A DNA stretch of 64,000 bases, taken from the NCBI RefSeq assembly GCF_022878925.1, contig NZ_CP084626.1, forward strand, positions 310,001 through 374,000, read 5' to 3'. The position numbers and the translations under genes were made by a program. Each line of letters begins with the position of its first letter. Positions within the stretch are counted from its first letter, which is position 1. Origin of the DNA: Caballeronia sp. TF1N1 (GTDB lineage: Bacteria; Pseudomonadota; Gammaproteobacteria; Burkholderiales; Burkholderiaceae). Below are positions 1 to 10,491 of this stretch, piece by piece. Below the pieces are notes generated by a model. The model was not told where the DNA came from. It did not search any database and saw only the letters and a list, made by a program, of their open reading frames with translations.

Positions 1-228
1 GGTCGATTGATAGAGGTTGCCGAGCGTCACGCGCAGAATCGCCGCCGCGAGCACCGGCACCGCGACGAGAAAGCCCTGCTGCGCCGCTGTCATCGCGATG
101 TCCCGGCCGATGAACGGCGCGAGCGGTCCATACAGCACCCAGACGGTGAAGCCCGTATCGAAGTACAGGAAACAGGCGAGTAGCGAGCGCCAGTTGCCGC
201 TCTTGAGCGATGCGATCAGATTGGACAT
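1..228 (-). CDS. MFS nitrate/nitrite transporter, N-terminal part (cut by window edge)
   Basis: The minus strand reads an open frame of 76 codons from an ATG at 228 to the window edge, beginning MSNLIASLKSGNW. It holds a first hydrophobic helix around residues 15-35 containing FDTGFTVWVLYGPLAPFI and a second at about 52-68. The phrase VWVLYGPLAPFI is typical of the first helix of NarK/NasA-type nitrate/nitrite permeases of the major facilitator superfamily. Expected role is nitrate uptake or nitrite exchange across the inner membrane. Only about one sixth of the protein is in the window, so the exact subtype cannot be given. It is divergent from the LysR gene that follows. Confidence 0.7.
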   Translation of the reverse strand, partial: MSNLIASLKSGNWRSLLACFLYFDTGFTVWVLYGPLAPFIGRDIAMTAAQQGFLVAVPVLAAAILRVTLGNLYQST

Positions 229-601
229 TGCGAATTCCAGATGTAGGCGTGTGGCGAAGTGCTTCTGCCTGGTTGACCGATCAGCAGGCAGCGCGGAGGC
301 GAGCAATCGGCTTGAGCGGGACCAGGAGAATTTGCAAGCACCATGCCAAAGAAATGTGTGCGCAATCGGCTGGCTGCGCGACGCCCTTATCGGCGAGGCT
401 TGAGGGCATGTGCCGCTTACGCTTGCGAGCCGCTTGCCCGCCTTATGTCCACGCGACGAGGCGCGCGCTGCGGCACCGCGTTCGTGCGCGAGCCGCATGG
501 GTATGGTGCGTCGCGCTTGCGTGAGGTTCATGGGGCGTGCAGGGCGCATCCCTATAAAATGCTTTCTTCGCCGCATAGCGCGCGCATGGCGCTCATCCAC
601 G
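229..601. other. Intergenic region between divergent transporter and LysR gene
   Basis: This 373-base gap separates two divergently transcribed genes. Several short frames are open here, but none has a convincing ribosome-binding site or recognisable protein. A TATAAA hexamer at 553-558 sits about 45 bases before the LysR start and is a candidate -10 element, but I see no good -35 partner. Nothing else is recognised. Confidence 0.4.
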
Positions 602-1573
602 ATGGAACTCAAATGGCTCGAAGACTTCGTCTCGCTCGCGGAGACGCGCAGCTTTAGCCGCTCGGCAGAACTTCGGCATATCACGCAGCCCGCGTTTTCG
701 CGGCGCATCCAGGCGCTCGAAGCGTGGCTCGGCACCGAGCTCATCGACCGTTCGGTGTATCCGACGCGTCTGACGCAAGCCGGTCAGGTCTTCTACGAGC
801 AAGCGCTCGCCATGCTTTCGCAGTTTCACGAAGCCCGCATGCTGCTGCGCGGTCAAGGTGGCGTGCCCGCGGCGACCATCGAGTTCGCGGTGCCGCACAC
901 GTTGTCGCTGACTTATTTTCCGCGCTGGCTCGAACACGTCGAAGCGCGGCTCGGGCGCATCCGCACACGCTTGCGCGCGCTCAACGTGCACGACGCGGTG
1001 CTGTCGCTCGTCGAAGGCGGCTGCGATCTCGTGATGGGCTATCACCATCCGAGTCATCCCGTCGCGCTCGATCCCGCGCGTTACGACATGCTCACGCTCG
1101 GTAGCGAGCCAATCAGTCCGTTCTCCGCGCCCAACAAGGGCGGACGCGCGCGCTACACGCTGCCCGCAAGCGCGGATGCGCCCGCGCCGTATCTGTCCTA
1201 CACGCAGAACGCGTATCTCGGCCGCATGACGGAGGTGATCATCGCGACGGCGCCCACGCGCCTCTATCTCGACAAGGTCTACGAGACCGACATGGCCGAA
1301 GGCCTCAAGGCAATGGCGCTTGCCGGTCACGGTGTCGCGTTCCTGCCGCACAGCGCGGTCGAAGACGCAGTGGAAGAAGGCAAGCTGATCCGGCTCGACA
1401 GGGGAACACGCGGCACGAGCGCCGGTCAGTTCACGCTGACGATGGAGATCCGCCTCTACCGCGACAAACTGGCCGCTCAAGGAGAGGAACCGCGTCAGGC
1501 GTTGATCCGCGCGCTTTGGGATGCAGTAGGCGAAGAAGTGCTCGATGCATCGGCGCAAAAGCCCGGTGGATAA
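602..1573 (+). CDS. LysR-family transcriptional regulator, HypT (YjiE)-like
   Basis: The 323-residue product starts MELKWLEDFVSLAETRSFSR, a typical LysR winged helix-turn-helix (about residues 1-60), followed by a substrate-binding domain. The ITQPAFSRRIQALE stretch closely resembles HypT/YjiE, the hypochlorite-responsive LysR subfamily. The frame is open further upstream, but the ATG at 602 gives the normal LysR N-terminus with the helix-turn-helix at the extreme start, so it was chosen. It lies between a divergent nitrate transporter and gdhA. Subfamily naming rests on resemblance and the inducer is unknown. It could equally control the neighbouring gdhA or the transporter. Confidence 0.75.
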   Translation: MELKWLEDFVSLAETRSFSRSAELRHITQPAFSRRIQALEAWLGTELIDRSVYPTRLTQAGQVFYEQALAMLSQFHEARMLLRGQGGVPAATIEFAVPHTLSLTYFPRWLEHVEARLGRIRTRLRALNVHDAVLSLVEGGCDLVMGYHHPSHPVALDPARYDMLTLGSEPISPFSAPNKGGRARYTLPASADAPAPYLSYTQNAYLGRMTEVIIATAPTRLYLDKVYETDMAEGLKAMALAGHGVAFLPHSAVEDAVEEGKLIRLDRGTRGTSAGQFTLTMEIRLYRDKLAAQGEEPRQALIRALWDAVGEEVLDASAQKPGG

Positions 1574-1682
1574 GCGTTTGCGACGTTATGCAAGAAACGC
1601 ATGATCGAATGAGCAAACGGCATTGGCATTGCGCACGCTGTTTTTCGACAATGGGCGCATTCCTTCACCGCTGGAGCATCAA

Positions 1683-2996
1683 TTGTCCTCTTCGAAGCAC
1701 TCGCTGCAAGCGCCGGACGCCAAACACGCGATCCCGTCGTACCTCCATGCCGACGATCTCGGCCCCTGGGGCAACTACTTGCAGCAGGTCGATCGCGTCG
1801 CACCGTATCTCGGTTCTCTCTCCCGTTGGCTTGAAACCCTCAAGCGCCCGAAGCGCATTCTCATAGTCGATTGCCCGATCGAACTCGACAACGGCACCGT
1901 CGCGCATTTCGAAGGCTATCGCGTGCAGCACAACACGTCGCGCGGTCCCGGCAAGGGCGGCGTGCGTTATCACCAGGACGTGACGCTTTCCGAAGTGATG
2001 GCTTTGTCCGCGTGGATGTCGGTAAAGAACGCGGCAGTGAACGTGCCGTACGGCGGCGCGAAAGGCGGTATTCGCGTCGATCCGCGCATGCTCTCGCGTG
2101 GCGAGCTCGAACGCCTGACGCGCCGGTACACGAGCGAGATCGGCATCATCATCGGGCCGAACACGGACATTCCCGCGCCGGACGTGAACACGAACGAGCA
2201 GATCATGGCTTGGATGATGGACACGTACTCCATGAACCAGGGGCAAACGGCTACGGGGGTCGTGACCGGCAAGCCGATCGCGCTTGGCGGCTCGCTCGGC
2301 CGCAAGGAAGCGACAGGGCGCGGAGTGTTCGTCGTCGGCTCGGAAGCGGCGCGTCGCATGGGGCTCGAGATCGAAGGCGCGCGTATCGCGGTGCAGGGCT
2401 TCGGCAACGTCGGCGGAATCGCGGCGCGGCTGTTCCAGGAAGCGGGCGCGCGGGTCATCGCGGTGCAGGATCACACGGGCACGCTTTACAACTCGAAGGG
2501 TATCGACACGCTCGCGCTCGCCGAGCACGTCGCGCAGAACGGCGGCGTTGGCGGCTTTGCTGGCGCCGATCCGGTATCGGCGGACGAGTTCTGGACCATC
2601 GAGACCGACATCCTCATTCCGGCCGCGCTGGAAGGCCAGATTACCGAGAAGAACGCGCCGAAGATCAGAACGAAGATCGTCGTGGAAGGCGCGAACGGCC
2701 CGACCACGACGGCCGCCGACGACATCCTCCACGACAAGGGCGTGCTCGTGATCCCCGACGTGGTGGCGAATGCGGGCGGCGTGACGGTGTCATATTTCGA
2801 ATGGGTGCAGGACTTCTCCAGCTTCTTCTGGACCGAGGACGAGATCAACCAGCGGCTCGAACGCGTCATGCGTGAAGCGTTTGCGGCGGTTTGGCAAGTG
2901 GCGAGCGAGCATAAGGTTTCGGTGCGCACGGCGGCGTTCATCGTGGCCTGTACGCGCATTCTCATGGCGCGTGAAATGCGCGGCCTGTATCCCTGA
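1683..2996 (+). CDS. gdhA: NAD(P)-dependent glutamate dehydrogenase
   Basis: Interconverts glutamate and 2-oxoglutarate plus ammonium. The 437-residue product has the Glu/Leu/Phe/Val dehydrogenase fold: a catalytic dimerisation domain with the substrate lysine region [11 protein letters not shown] at about residue 125, and a C-terminal Rossmann domain with the nucleotide loop VQGFGNVGG near 240. Length fits the usual 420-450. I chose a TTG start at 1683 because GGAG at 1673-1676 lies six bases before it and the protein then begins MSSSKHSL; the frame is also open from 1623 without a better start. The following genes import glutamate/aspartate, so the neighbourhood is a glutamate-metabolism block. 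Confidence 0.9.
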   Translation: MSSSKHSLQAPDAKHAIPSYLHADDLGPWGNYLQQVDRVAPYLGSLSRWLETLKRPKRILIVDCPIELDNGTVAHFEGYRVQHNTSRGPGKGGVRYHQDVTLSEVMALSAWMSVKNAAVNVPYGGAKGGIRVDPRMLSRGELERLTRRYTSEIGIIIGPNTDIPAPDVNTNEQIMAWMMDTYSMNQGQTATGVVTGKPIALGGSLGRKEATGRGVFVVGSEAARRMGLEIEGARIAVQGFGNVGGIAARLFQEAGARVIAVQDHTGTLYNSKGIDTLALAEHVAQNGGVGGFAGADPVSADEFWTIETDILIPAALEGQITEKNAPKIRTKIVVEGANGPTTTAADDILHDKGVLVIPDVVANAGGVTVSYFEWVQDFSSFFWTEDEINQRLERVMREAFAAVWQVASEHKVSVRTAAFIVACTRILMAREMRGLYP

Positions 2997-3080
2997 TCGC
3001 ATGGCCACGCGCTCGTGTCGGATGTGGCATGAGGCAAGCGGTTCGCATGACGCGTGCCGCATGAACGATTGATGAAATTT

Positions 3081-3117
3081 TGCGGGCGACGCTCCTTCGG
3101 GACGTCGCCCGCATTTG
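3081..3117 (+). terminator. Hairpin after gdhA, probable terminator
   Basis: A perfect 10-bp stem GCGGGCGACG / CGTCGCCCGC (3082-3091 with 3103-3112) closes a loop containing CTTCGG. It follows the gdhA stop by about 85 bases. The T-run after it is short (ATTTGC), so termination may be partial. Confidence 0.55.
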
Positions 3118-3306
3118 CATGAGGATTGCTATAACATCGCGGTTTTCTGTCGCGACACGGCTCGACTGAAGTAAGTGCTCAAGCGCCAATGCCGGTGACC
3201 TTTCCGCCGACATCCCGAAAATAAGACAGAGTGGGTTAACAATCATTCTTTCAGAATAATTACCCTGCTAAACTTGCCCCGATTTTTGCCACAGGAGATC
3301 GAACAC

Positions 3307-4200
3307 ATGAAGATTAAAAAAGCTGCGCTGCTTATCGCCGCGCTCGGATTCATCGCGGCGAGCGCTCACGCGCAAGACGCCGGCACGCTCAAGAAAATCA
3401 AGGACACGGGTGTGATCTCGCTGGGGCATCGCGAGTCGTCCATTCCTTTCTCGTACTACGACGACAAGCAGAACGTCGTCGGCTATTCGCATGAGTTCGC
3501 GCTGCAGGTCGTGGAAGCGGTCAAGCAGAAGCTCAACATGCCGAATCTGAAGGTGAAGCTCACGCCGGTCACGTCGCAAAACCGCATTCCGCTCGTGCAG
3601 AACGGCACGGTGGACCTCGAGTGCGGCTCGACCACGAACAACGCGGAACGTCAGCAGCAAGTGGCCTTCTCGAACACGATTTTCGTGATCGGCACGCGCC
3701 TCATGACCAAGAAGGATTCCGGCGTGAAGGACTGGGCGGACCTGAAGGGCAAGACGGTCGTGACGACCGCCGGCACGACTTCGGAACGCCTGCTTCGCAA
3801 GATGAATCAGGACAAGAGCATGGGCATGAACATCATCAGCGCGAAGGATCACGGCGAGTCGTTCCTCACGCTGTCGACCGGCCGCGCCGTCGCGTTCATG
3901 ATGGACGATGCGCTGCTCGCGGGCGAACGCGCCAAGTCCAACACGCCGAACGATTTCGTGATCGTCGGCGCGCCGCAATCGCATGAAGCGTACGGCTGCA
4001 TGATGCGCAAGAACGACCCCGAGTTCAAGAAGGTCGTGGACGACGCCATCGCCAAGGTGGAAACCTCGGGCGACGCCGACAAGATCTACAAGAAGTGGTT
4101 CGAAAGCCCGATTCCGCCGAAGGGCCTCAACCTCAACTTCCCGGAAAGCGACGACATCAAGGCTCTCTTCAAGAGCCCGAATGACAAAGTAATCGACTAA
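3307..4200 (+). CDS. gltI: Glutamate/aspartate ABC transporter periplasmic binding protein
   Basis: Captures glutamate/aspartate in the periplasm and delivers it to the GltJK permease. The 297-residue product begins MKIKKAALLIAALGFIAASAHA, a classic Sec signal peptide with cleavage expected after AHA (about residue 22), followed by a family-3 solute-binding protein with the typical GVISLGHRESSIPFSYYD start. ATG at 3307 was chosen over an earlier in-frame start because AGGAG at 3292-3296 precedes it and it gives a proper signal peptide. First gene of gltIJKL. A small inverted repeat ATTCT-TTC-AGAAT at about 3244-3256 lies in its upstream region and could be an operator. Confidence 0.93.
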   Translation: MKIKKAALLIAALGFIAASAHAQDAGTLKKIKDTGVISLGHRESSIPFSYYDDKQNVVGYSHEFALQVVEAVKQKLNMPNLKVKLTPVTSQNRIPLVQNGTVDLECGSTTNNAERQQQVAFSNTIFVIGTRLMTKKDSGVKDWADLKGKTVVTTAGTTSERLLRKMNQDKSMGMNIISAKDHGESFLTLSTGRAVAFMMDDALLAGERAKSNTPNDFVIVGAPQSHEAYGCMMRKNDPEFKKVVDDAIAKVETSGDADKIYKKWFESPIPPKGLNLNFPESDDIKALFKSPNDKVID

Positions 4201-4269
4201 CCGGTTCGACTATCGAGCGAACGAGACGGAAGGAGCTTGCTTCTTCCGTTTCTTTTTGGAGTGAGGTCC

Positions 4270-5010
4270 ATGTCTTACCACTGGAACTGGGGCATTCTGC
4301 TGAGTCCGGTTTCGACCGGCGAGCCCACCACGTATCTCGGCTGGCTGATTTCCGGCTTCTGGGTGACGATTACCGTGTCGCTCGCGGCTTGGGTGATCGC
4401 GCTTGTGGTCGGCTCGTTGTTCGGCATCTTGCGCACGGTCCCGAATCGCTTCCTGGCGGCCATCGGCACTGTCTATGTCGCGATCTTCCGTAATGTTCCA
4501 TTGATCGTGCAGTTCTTCGTCTGGTATCTGGTGATACCCGAGTTGCTGCCGCCTTCCATCGGCAACTGGTTCAAGCAACTGCCGCCATCGGCGCAGTTCT
4601 TTTCCTCGTCGATCATCTGTCTCGGACTCTTCACCGGCGCGCGCGTGTGCGAACAGGTGCGCTCGGGCATCAGCGCGCTGCCGCCTGGTCAACGCAACGC
4701 GGGTCTCGCGATGGGCTTCACGCAATGGCAGACGTATCGCTATGTGTTGATGCCGGTCGCTTATCGCATCATCGTGCCGCCGCTCACGTCGGAATTCCTC
4801 AACGTGTTCAAGAATTCGGCGGTCGCGTCGACCATCGGTCTGCTCGACCTTTCGGCACAGGCGCGGCAACTCGTCGACTACACGGCGCAGACGTATGAGT
4901 CGTTCATCGCGGTGACGCTCGCTTACATGCTCATCAACCTCGTCGTGATGAACCTGATGCGCTGGGTCGAAGCGAAGACCCGGTTGCCTGGCTACATCGG
5001 AGGCAAGTAA
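4270..5010 (+). CDS. gltJ: Glutamate/aspartate ABC transporter permease
   Basis: One half of the inner-membrane channel of the glutamate/aspartate importer. The 246-residue product has several membrane helices and the His/Glu/Gln family of polar amino acid permease signature, including the EAA-loop-like stretch [19 protein letters not shown] near residue 135, which contacts the ATPase. ATG at 4270 was chosen because GAGG precedes it and the N-terminus MSYHWNWG is like other GltJ proteins. Its stop codon overlaps the gltK start by one base (TAATG), indicating translational coupling. Confidence 0.92.
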   Translation: MSYHWNWGILLSPVSTGEPTTYLGWLISGFWVTITVSLAAWVIALVVGSLFGILRTVPNRFLAAIGTVYVAIFRNVPLIVQFFVWYLVIPELLPPSIGNWFKQLPPSAQFFSSSIICLGLFTGARVCEQVRSGISALPPGQRNAGLAMGFTQWQTYRYVLMPVAYRIIVPPLTSEFLNVFKNSAVASTIGLLDLSAQARQLVDYTAQTYESFIAVTLAYMLINLVVMNLMRWVEAKTRLPGYIGGK

Positions 5011-5687
5011 TGCATCAATTCAACTGGAGCGGCATTGTGGGCGCGTGGCCCACGCTGTGGACGGGCGCCATCATCACGCTGCAGATCACGGTGCTCGCCA
5101 TCGTGATCGGCATTGTCTGGGGCACGGTGCTCGCGCTGTTTCGTCTGTCGGGCGTGAAGCCCTTGCAGTGGTTCGCGAGCGCTTACGTCACGGTGTTCCG
5201 CTCGATTCCGCTCGTGATGGTGTTGCTGTGGTTCTTCCTGATCGTGCCGCAGTTGCTGCAGAATGTGCTCGGCTTATCCGCCGATATCGACATTCGCCTC
5301 GCTTCCGCGATGGTCGCGTTCTCGCTCTTCGAAGCTGCGTACTATTCGGAGATCATTCGCGCGGGCATTCAGGCAGTGGCGCGCGGTCAGGTGAACGCGG
5401 CGTTCGCACTCGGCATGACCTACGGCCAGGCGATGAAACTCGTCGTGCTGCCGCAGGCTTTCCGCGCAATGGTGCCGCTGTTGCTCACGCAGGCAATCGT
5501 CCTGTTCCAGGATACGTCGCTCGTCTACGTGATCAGTCTCGCGGACTTCTTCCGCACGGCGACGAACATCGGCGACCGCGACGGCACGACCGTCGAGATG
5601 GTGCTGTTCGCCGGCGCGTGCTATTTCGTGGTTTGCGTGTTGGCATCGGCACTCGTAAAAAGTCTTCAGAAAAAGGTCGCAAGATGA
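5010..5687 (+). CDS. gltK: Glutamate/aspartate ABC transporter permease
   Basis: Second permease half of the importer, 225 residues, with about five membrane helices. The cytoplasmic coupling loop reads [20 protein letters not shown] around residues 118-137, matching the conserved EAA-type motif of polar amino acid permeases. It begins one base inside the gltJ stop codon and ends with a four-base ATGA overlap with gltL, so gltJ, gltK and gltL are almost certainly made from one transcript in coupled fashion. Confidence 0.92.
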   Translation: MHQFNWSGIVGAWPTLWTGAIITLQITVLAIVIGIVWGTVLALFRLSGVKPLQWFASAYVTVFRSIPLVMVLLWFFLIVPQLLQNVLGLSADIDIRLASAMVAFSLFEAAYYSEIIRAGIQAVARGQVNAAFALGMTYGQAMKLVVLPQAFRAMVPLLLTQAIVLFQDTSLVYVISLADFFRTATNIGDRDGTTVEMVLFAGACYFVVCVLASALVKSLQKKVAR

Positions 5688-6409
5688 TCTCTATCAAGAA
5701 TGTTTCCAAGTGGTACGGGCAGTTCCAGGTGCTGACGGACTGCACGACCGAAGTGAAGAAAGGCGAGGTCGTCGTGGTGTGCGGCCCGTCGGGTTCGGGG
5801 AAGTCGACGCTCATCAAGACCGTGAACGGTCTCGAACCGTTTCAGAAGGGCGAGATCACCATCAACGGTCAATCGCTCACGGACAAGAAGACCAATCTCT
5901 CGAAGCTGCGTTCGAAGGTCGGCATGGTGTTCCAGCATTTCGAGTTGTTTCCGCATCTGTCGATCGTGCAGAACCTGACGCTCGCGCAGATCAAGGTGCT
6001 GGGCCGATCGAACGACGAAGCGACGACGAAGGGTCTCAAACTGCTCGATCGCGTGGGCCTGCGCGCGCACGCGGACAAGTTTCCGGGCCAGTTGTCGGGC
6101 GGTCAGCAGCAACGCGTGGCGATTGCCCGCGCGCTGTCCATGGACCCGATCGCCATGCTCTTCGACGAACCGACCTCCGCGCTCGATCCCGAGATGATCA
6201 ACGAAGTGCTCGACGTGATGGTCGAACTCGCGCAGGAAGGCATGACCATGATGTGCGTGACGCACGAAATGGGCTTCGCGAAGAAGGTCGCGCATCGCGT
6301 GATCTTCATGGACAAGGGATTGATCGTCGAGGACGACCAGAAGGAAGCGTTCTTTGCGAATCCGAAGTCGGATCGCGCGAAGGACTTTCTGGCGAAAATC
6401 CTGCACTGA
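5684..6409 (+). CDS. gltL: Glutamate/aspartate ABC transporter ATP-binding protein
   Basis: Cytoplasmic ATPase powering GltIJK import; 241 residues, the usual size for polar amino acid ATPases. Visible motifs: Walker [10 protein letters not shown] at about residue 34, signature [15 protein letters not shown] near 135, Walker [15 protein letters not shown] near 158, and the switch histidine in CVTHEM. ATG at 5684 overlaps the gltK stop (ATGA). It is the last gene of the operon and is followed within 25 bases by a strong intrinsic terminator. Confidence 0.94.
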   Translation: MISIKNVSKWYGQFQVLTDCTTEVKKGEVVVVCGPSGSGKSTLIKTVNGLEPFQKGEITINGQSLTDKKTNLSKLRSKVGMVFQHFELFPHLSIVQNLTLAQIKVLGRSNDEATTKGLKLLDRVGLRAHADKFPGQLSGGQQQRVAIARALSMDPIAMLFDEPTSALDPEMINEVLDVMVELAQEGMTMMCVTHEMGFAKKVAHRVIFMDKGLIVEDDQKEAFFANPKSDRAKDFLAKILH

Positions 6410-6430
6410 CGCGTTTTCGCGGCGTCATGC

Positions 6431-6461
6431 AAAACGGCCTTCCGTGAGGAAGGCCGTTTTT
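6431..6461 (+). terminator. Intrinsic terminator of gltIJKL, probably bidirectional
   Basis: AAAACGGCCTTCC-GTGA-GGAAGGCCGTTTTT forms a perfect 13-bp stem with a four-base loop and T-tracts readable on both strands. It lies between the gltL stop and the stop of the convergent amidotransferase gene, so it can serve both. Confidence 0.9.
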
Positions 6462-6482
6462 ATTTAGCGTTCGATTCTGTTT

Positions 6483-7385
6483 TTATTCGATCCCGAGTTC
6501 GGTTTCCACCGACGCCGTCGACTGAATTTGCTCGATCTTCAGCGCCGATCCCACGCACGCTTTGGCAAGCGGCTCGGCGGCCTTCTTCGCGACTTCATCC
6601 GGCACCGGAATGTTCACCGTGCGCGAGAGCGCGCCTTTCTGGAACATGGCGAGATCGCCGGGCGCAAAACGCGTCCAGACTTCGTTATCGGTGAGCGGCG
6701 AGGTGGCGATGACCGCCACGCGATCTTCCGGCGTCGTGTACTTGGCGAAATCGATCGACATGTCCGCGTCGATCAGATGCGCGGTCGAAAACGGCCAACT
6801 GCGAACCAGATAGTACAAATGCGTCGAGCAGTGCGAGAAGAGCGCTTGGCCGTTGGACATCAGGAAATTGAACACGCCGTGCTTCGTGATCTCGCCTGTA
6901 AGTGAGGCGAGCGCGTCGAACAATTCTTCCAGCGGCGGCTGCGAGCGCGGAAACGCCTTGCGCAAACCTTCCAGCAGCGTGCAAAAGGCAAGCTCGCTGT
7001 CCGTGTTGCCGACGGGTTGATACAGGCCGTTCAGTTCGGGCGCGTAGTCTTTGAGATCGCCGTTGTGCGCGAAGATCCAGTGCCGTCCCCACAACTCACG
7101 CAGGAACGGATGGCAGTTTTCCAACAGGATATGCCCTTGCGTCGCCTTGCGAATATGCGCGATGGTGTTCTTCGATTTGATCGGATAGCGCTTCACCATC
7201 TCCGCGAGCGGCGACTTGGCGGACGATTCATGGTCGATGAAAAGCCGGCACGCCTTGTCCTCGAAGAACGCGATACCCCAGCCGTCCGCGTGGTGATCCG
7301 TGACCCCGCCACGCGCGGCGAACCCGGTGAACGAGAACGTCACATCGGTCGGTTCGGCGCAATTCATTCCGAGAAGTTGGCACAT
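6483..7385 (-). CDS. Class II glutamine amidotransferase domain protein, YafJ-like
   Basis: The 300-residue product starts MCQLLGMNCAEPTDVTFSF; Cys2 is the expected N-terminal nucleophile of class II (Ntn-type) glutaminase domains after Met removal. Other YafJ-like features are DHHADGWGIAFFE, AHIRKATQGH, HPFLRELWGRHWIFAHNGDL and NTDSELAF. The start at 7385 was chosen because it places Cys2 at the N-terminus; the frame stays open upstream to 7490, but that would bury the nucleophile. Family members resemble the glutaminase half of GlmS/PurF without a synthase domain, and the acceptor is unknown. It is divergent from pyrC. Confidence 0.85.
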   Translation of the reverse strand: MCQLLGMNCAEPTDVTFSFTGFAARGGVTDHHADGWGIAFFEDKACRLFIDHESSAKSPLAEMVKRYPIKSKNTIAHIRKATQGHILLENCHPFLRELWGRHWIFAHNGDLKDYAPELNGLYQPVGNTDSELAFCTLLEGLRKAFPRSQPPLEELFDALASLTGEITKHGVFNFLMSNGQALFSHCSTHLYYLVRSWPFSTAHLIDADMSIDFAKYTTPEDRVAVIATSPLTDNEVWTRFAPGDLAMFQKGALSRTVNIPVPDEVAKKAAEPLAKACVGSALKIEQIQSTASVETELGIE

Positions 7386-7573
7386 GTTGCTGAAAGCGAG
7401 AGCCGGTAAGGGCATTGAGCCCGTTGTTACAATACGTCCGACAAGCATATCACCGGGGCAGTCATCCAAAATTCGAACGGCGTCGGGCAAAACGCGGCGT
7501 TGTCAATTTTCCACGGATGTTTTTGCCAGGTCTTTAGATCTCCCGACTCCAACGTTTCCGCCGCCATCACGCC

Positions 7574-8659
7574 ATGTCCAATTCCGCCTCGCCCGATTCG
7601 CTCACGACACTCACGATTGCGCGTCCCGACGACTGGCATCTGCACGTGCGCGACGGCGCAATGCTCGCCGCCGTCCTGCCGCATACGGCGCGCCAGTTCG
7701 GTCGCGCGATCATCATGCCGAATCTGAAGCCGCCTGTGACGACCACGGAAATGGCTGCGGCTTATCGCGAGCGCATTCTGGCCGCGCTGCCGAAAGACGG
7801 CGCCGCCGCGCGTTTCGAGCCGCTGATGACGCTCTATCTCACCGACAACACGCCGCCTGACGAGATCCGCCGGGCGCGCGAAAGCGGCTTCGTGCACGGT
7901 GTGAAGCTTTATCCGGCGGGCGCGACGACCAATTCGGACGCGGGCGTGACGAGCCTCGGCAAATGCGCGAAGACGCTCGAAGTCATGCAGGAAACGGGCA
8001 TGCCGCTGCTCATCCACGGCGAAGTGACCGATGGCGATATCGATATCTTCGATCGCGAGAAGGTGTTCATCGACCGCGTGCTGCTGCCGCTGCGCCGCGA
8101 TTTCCCCGCGCTCAAGGTCGTGTTCGAGCACATTACGACGAAAGACGCCGCCGGCTACGTGCGCGACGCCGAAGGTCCGGATGGCACGATCGGCGCGACC
8201 ATCACCGCGCATCACCTGCTGTTCAACCGTAATGCCATTCTCGTGGGCGGCATCCGGCCGCATTACTACTGCCTGCCGGTGTTGAAGCGCGAGACGCATC
8301 GCGTGGCGCTGGTCGAGGCGGCGACTTCCGGCAACGCGCGCTTTTTCCTCGGCACGGACAGCGCGCCGCATCCGAAAGGCTTGAAAGAGCACGCGTGCGG
8401 TTGCGCGGGCTGTTACACGGCGCTCCACGCGCTCGAACTCTATACGGAAGCCTTCGATAAAGCCGGCGCGCTCGACAAACTGGAAGGTTTCGCGAGCTTT
8501 CATGGCGCGGATTTCTACGGCCTGCCGCGCAGCGCGGAGAAAGTGACGCTCGAGCGCGCATCGTGGACGCTGCCCGCCGAGTTTTCCGTCGGCGACGAAG
8601 AGGTCGTGCCGCTGCGTGGCGGGGAATCGATCGGATGGCGCTTCGTGGAGGCAAGTTGA
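7574..8659 (+). CDS. pyrC: Dihydroorotase (PyrC, class II)
   Basis: Cyclises N-carbamoyl-aspartate to dihydroorotate in de novo pyrimidine synthesis. The 361-residue product has the metal-binding HLHVRDG near residue 17, GVKLYPAG near 107 carrying the lysine expected to be carboxylated, further histidines in LLIHGEV and FEHITT, and the [10 protein letters not shown] aspartate near 258. This is the short E. coli-type PyrC rather than the longer PyrX-like form. ATG at 7574 follows the divergent promoter region shared with the amidotransferase gene. The next gene starts immediately after its stop. Confidence 0.94.
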   Translation: MSNSASPDSLTTLTIARPDDWHLHVRDGAMLAAVLPHTARQFGRAIIMPNLKPPVTTTEMAAAYRERILAALPKDGAAARFEPLMTLYLTDNTPPDEIRRARESGFVHGVKLYPAGATTNSDAGVTSLGKCAKTLEVMQETGMPLLIHGEVTDGDIDIFDREKVFIDRVLLPLRRDFPALKVVFEHITTKDAAGYVRDAEGPDGTIGATITAHHLLFNRNAILVGGIRPHYYCLPVLKRETHRVALVEAATSGNARFFLGTDSAPHPKGLKEHACGCAGCYTALHALELYTEAFDKAGALDKLEGFASFHGADFYGLPRSAEKVTLERASWTLPAEFSVGDEEVVPLRGGESIGWRFVEAS

Positions 8660-9499
8660 GTGAGCGGCGCGTCGGGGGCGGCGGCTGAAGACGGCGTTGG
8701 CCGTTTCGCGGCAATAGACTGGACGCGCCCGTGGTTACCATCGATCGAAACGCGCGGCAGGCGCTGGCAAGCCGCCGCGCTCGATAGCCCGGCGCGCTAT
8801 TTGTCCGTCCTGAACGACGACGCCCAAGCCGCCGCGCATGTCACGGGGCGCGCTCGGCCGCTCGCGTTTATCGCGCAGGAAGCCTTGCCGGACGGGGCGT
8901 CGTATGAAGGGCATATCGCCGAAACGGGATGCGTGCCCACGCGCCATAACCTCCACGATTTTTTCAACGGCCTGATGTGGTTTGCGTATCCGCGCGTCAA
9001 GGCGGCGCTCAATGCGCGACAGGCCGAGCAGATCGAGACGCGCGGTATCGGTCCGACGCGCGGCGGCGTGCGCGACGCGCTTACGCTTTTCGACGAAAAC
9101 GCGGTGTTTTTCGCGTACTCGGACGCAATGCTCGCCGATGCCTTGCGCCGCTTCGACTGGCGTGCGCTTTTCATCGAAGGCCGTCCGGCGTGGGGTACGC
9201 GTTGTGAGGCGCGCATCTTCGGACACGCGTTGCTGGAGAAACTCGTTGCGCCGTACAAGGCGTGCACGGGTCACGCGTGGCTCGTGCCGGTGCCCGCTGA
9301 CTACTTCTCTCTTGACGATACCGCCCGCCGCGCCTTGCTCGATGAACGCGTAACGGCAAGCCTTAATGCCGGGACGATCGAAAGCCGCGCTTTCTCGCCG
9401 ATACCTGTGCTTGGCGTGCCGGGCTGGTGGCAAGCAAACGAATCCCCCGAGTTTTACGACGATACGACAGTGTTTCGTCCGGGCAGACGCAGCGCGTGA
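8660..9499 (+). CDS. DUF3025 domain protein of unknown function
   Basis: A 279-residue protein starting with GTG at 8660, directly abutting the pyrC stop, so it is probably translated from the pyrC transcript. The central stretch HNLHDFFNGLMWFAYPR followed by RDALTLFDENAVFF is the hallmark of the DUF3025 family, common in beta- and gammaproteobacteria. It has no signal peptide or membrane segment. The C-terminus (PVLGVPGWW) is also typical. The function is unknown; the pyrC linkage is suggestive but not proof of a pyrimidine role. Confidence 0.8.
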   Translation: MSGASGAAAEDGVGRFAAIDWTRPWLPSIETRGRRWQAAALDSPARYLSVLNDDAQAAAHVTGRARPLAFIAQEALPDGASYEGHIAETGCVPTRHNLHDFFNGLMWFAYPRVKAALNARQAEQIETRGIGPTRGGVRDALTLFDENAVFFAYSDAMLADALRRFDWRALFIEGRPAWGTRCEARIFGHALLEKLVAPYKACTGHAWLVPVPADYFSLDDTARRALLDERVTASLNAGTIESRAFSPIPVLGVPGWWQANESPEFYDDTTVFRPGRRSA

Positions 9500-9572
9500 G
9501 ACGTCGCGGCGAACGCAGCGCGCACGATTCGCAAGCAAAAAGCTATTCCTCGAGATGCAGTAGATACCCGAT

Positions 9573-9580
9573 GCTAGAAT
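9573..9580 (+). promoter_or_regulatory. Extended -10 promoter of rnpB
   Basis: TGCTAGAAT (about 9572-9580) matches the extended -10 consensus TGnTATAAT with one mismatch in the hexamer, and lies 7-8 bases before the predicted 5' end of RNase P RNA. The -35 region is weak, as is common with extended -10 promoters. Confidence 0.6.
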
Positions 9581-9587
9581 CGACCCC

Positions 9588-10003
<416 letters not shown>

Positions 10004-10015
10004 GTATTCCAAAAG

Positions 10016-10054
10016 AAAGAGCCGGCGTCACGCGCGTGACGCCGGCTCTTTTTT
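10016..10054 (+). terminator. Intrinsic terminator of rnpB, probably bidirectional
   Basis: A near-perfect palindrome AAAGAGCCGGCGTCACG / CGTGACGCCGGCTCTTT followed by a T-run. It sits between rnpB and the convergent OsmC gene and can act on both transcripts. Confidence 0.9.
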
Positions 10055-10068
10055 GCTTGCGCGCTCGC

Positions 10069-10491
10069 TCAGACTTCGACGATATCGAACGAATGCGTCA
10101 GTTCGGCGGTCTTCGCCAGCATGATCGACGCCGAGCAATACTTGTCATGCGACAGGTTGATCGCGCGCTCGACGGTCGCCGGGTTCAGATTCTTGCCCGT
10201 GACCGTAAAGTGAAAGTGAATCTTCGTGAAGACCTTGGGATCTTCGCTCGCGCGATCGGCCTTGAGCGTGACGGAGCAGCCTTGAATCTCCTGGCGGCTC
10301 TTTTTCAAGATCATCACCACGTCGTAGGCGGTGCAGCCGCCGGTGCCAAGCAGCACCATTTCCATCGGACGCGGCGCGAGATTGCGTCCGCCGCCTTCGG
10401 GCGCTCCGTCCATCGTGACGATATGACCGCTGCCCGTTTCGGCCGCGAACGCCATGCCGTCCGGTCCCATCCAGCTCACTTTGCTTTCCAT
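10069..10491 (-). CDS. OsmC/Ohr-family protein
   Basis: A 140-residue protein starting MESKVSWMGPDGMAF. Members of the OsmC superfamily have a conserved cysteine in the PMEMVLLGTGGCTAYDV region and a second in HDKYCSASIML; both are visible here (about residues 54 and 117) and are the usual peroxidatic and resolving thiols. The likely role is detoxification of organic hydroperoxides in the cytoplasm, but this YhfA-like branch has no proven substrate. The start at 10491 was chosen because it gives the standard length; the frame is open further upstream. Confidence 0.85.
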   Translation of the reverse strand: MESKVSWMGPDGMAFAAETGSGHIVTMDGAPEGGGRNLAPRPMEMVLLGTGGCTAYDVVMILKKSRQEIQGCSVTLKADRASEDPKVFTKIHFHFTVTGKNLNPATVERAINLSHDKYCSASIMLAKTAELTHSFDIVEV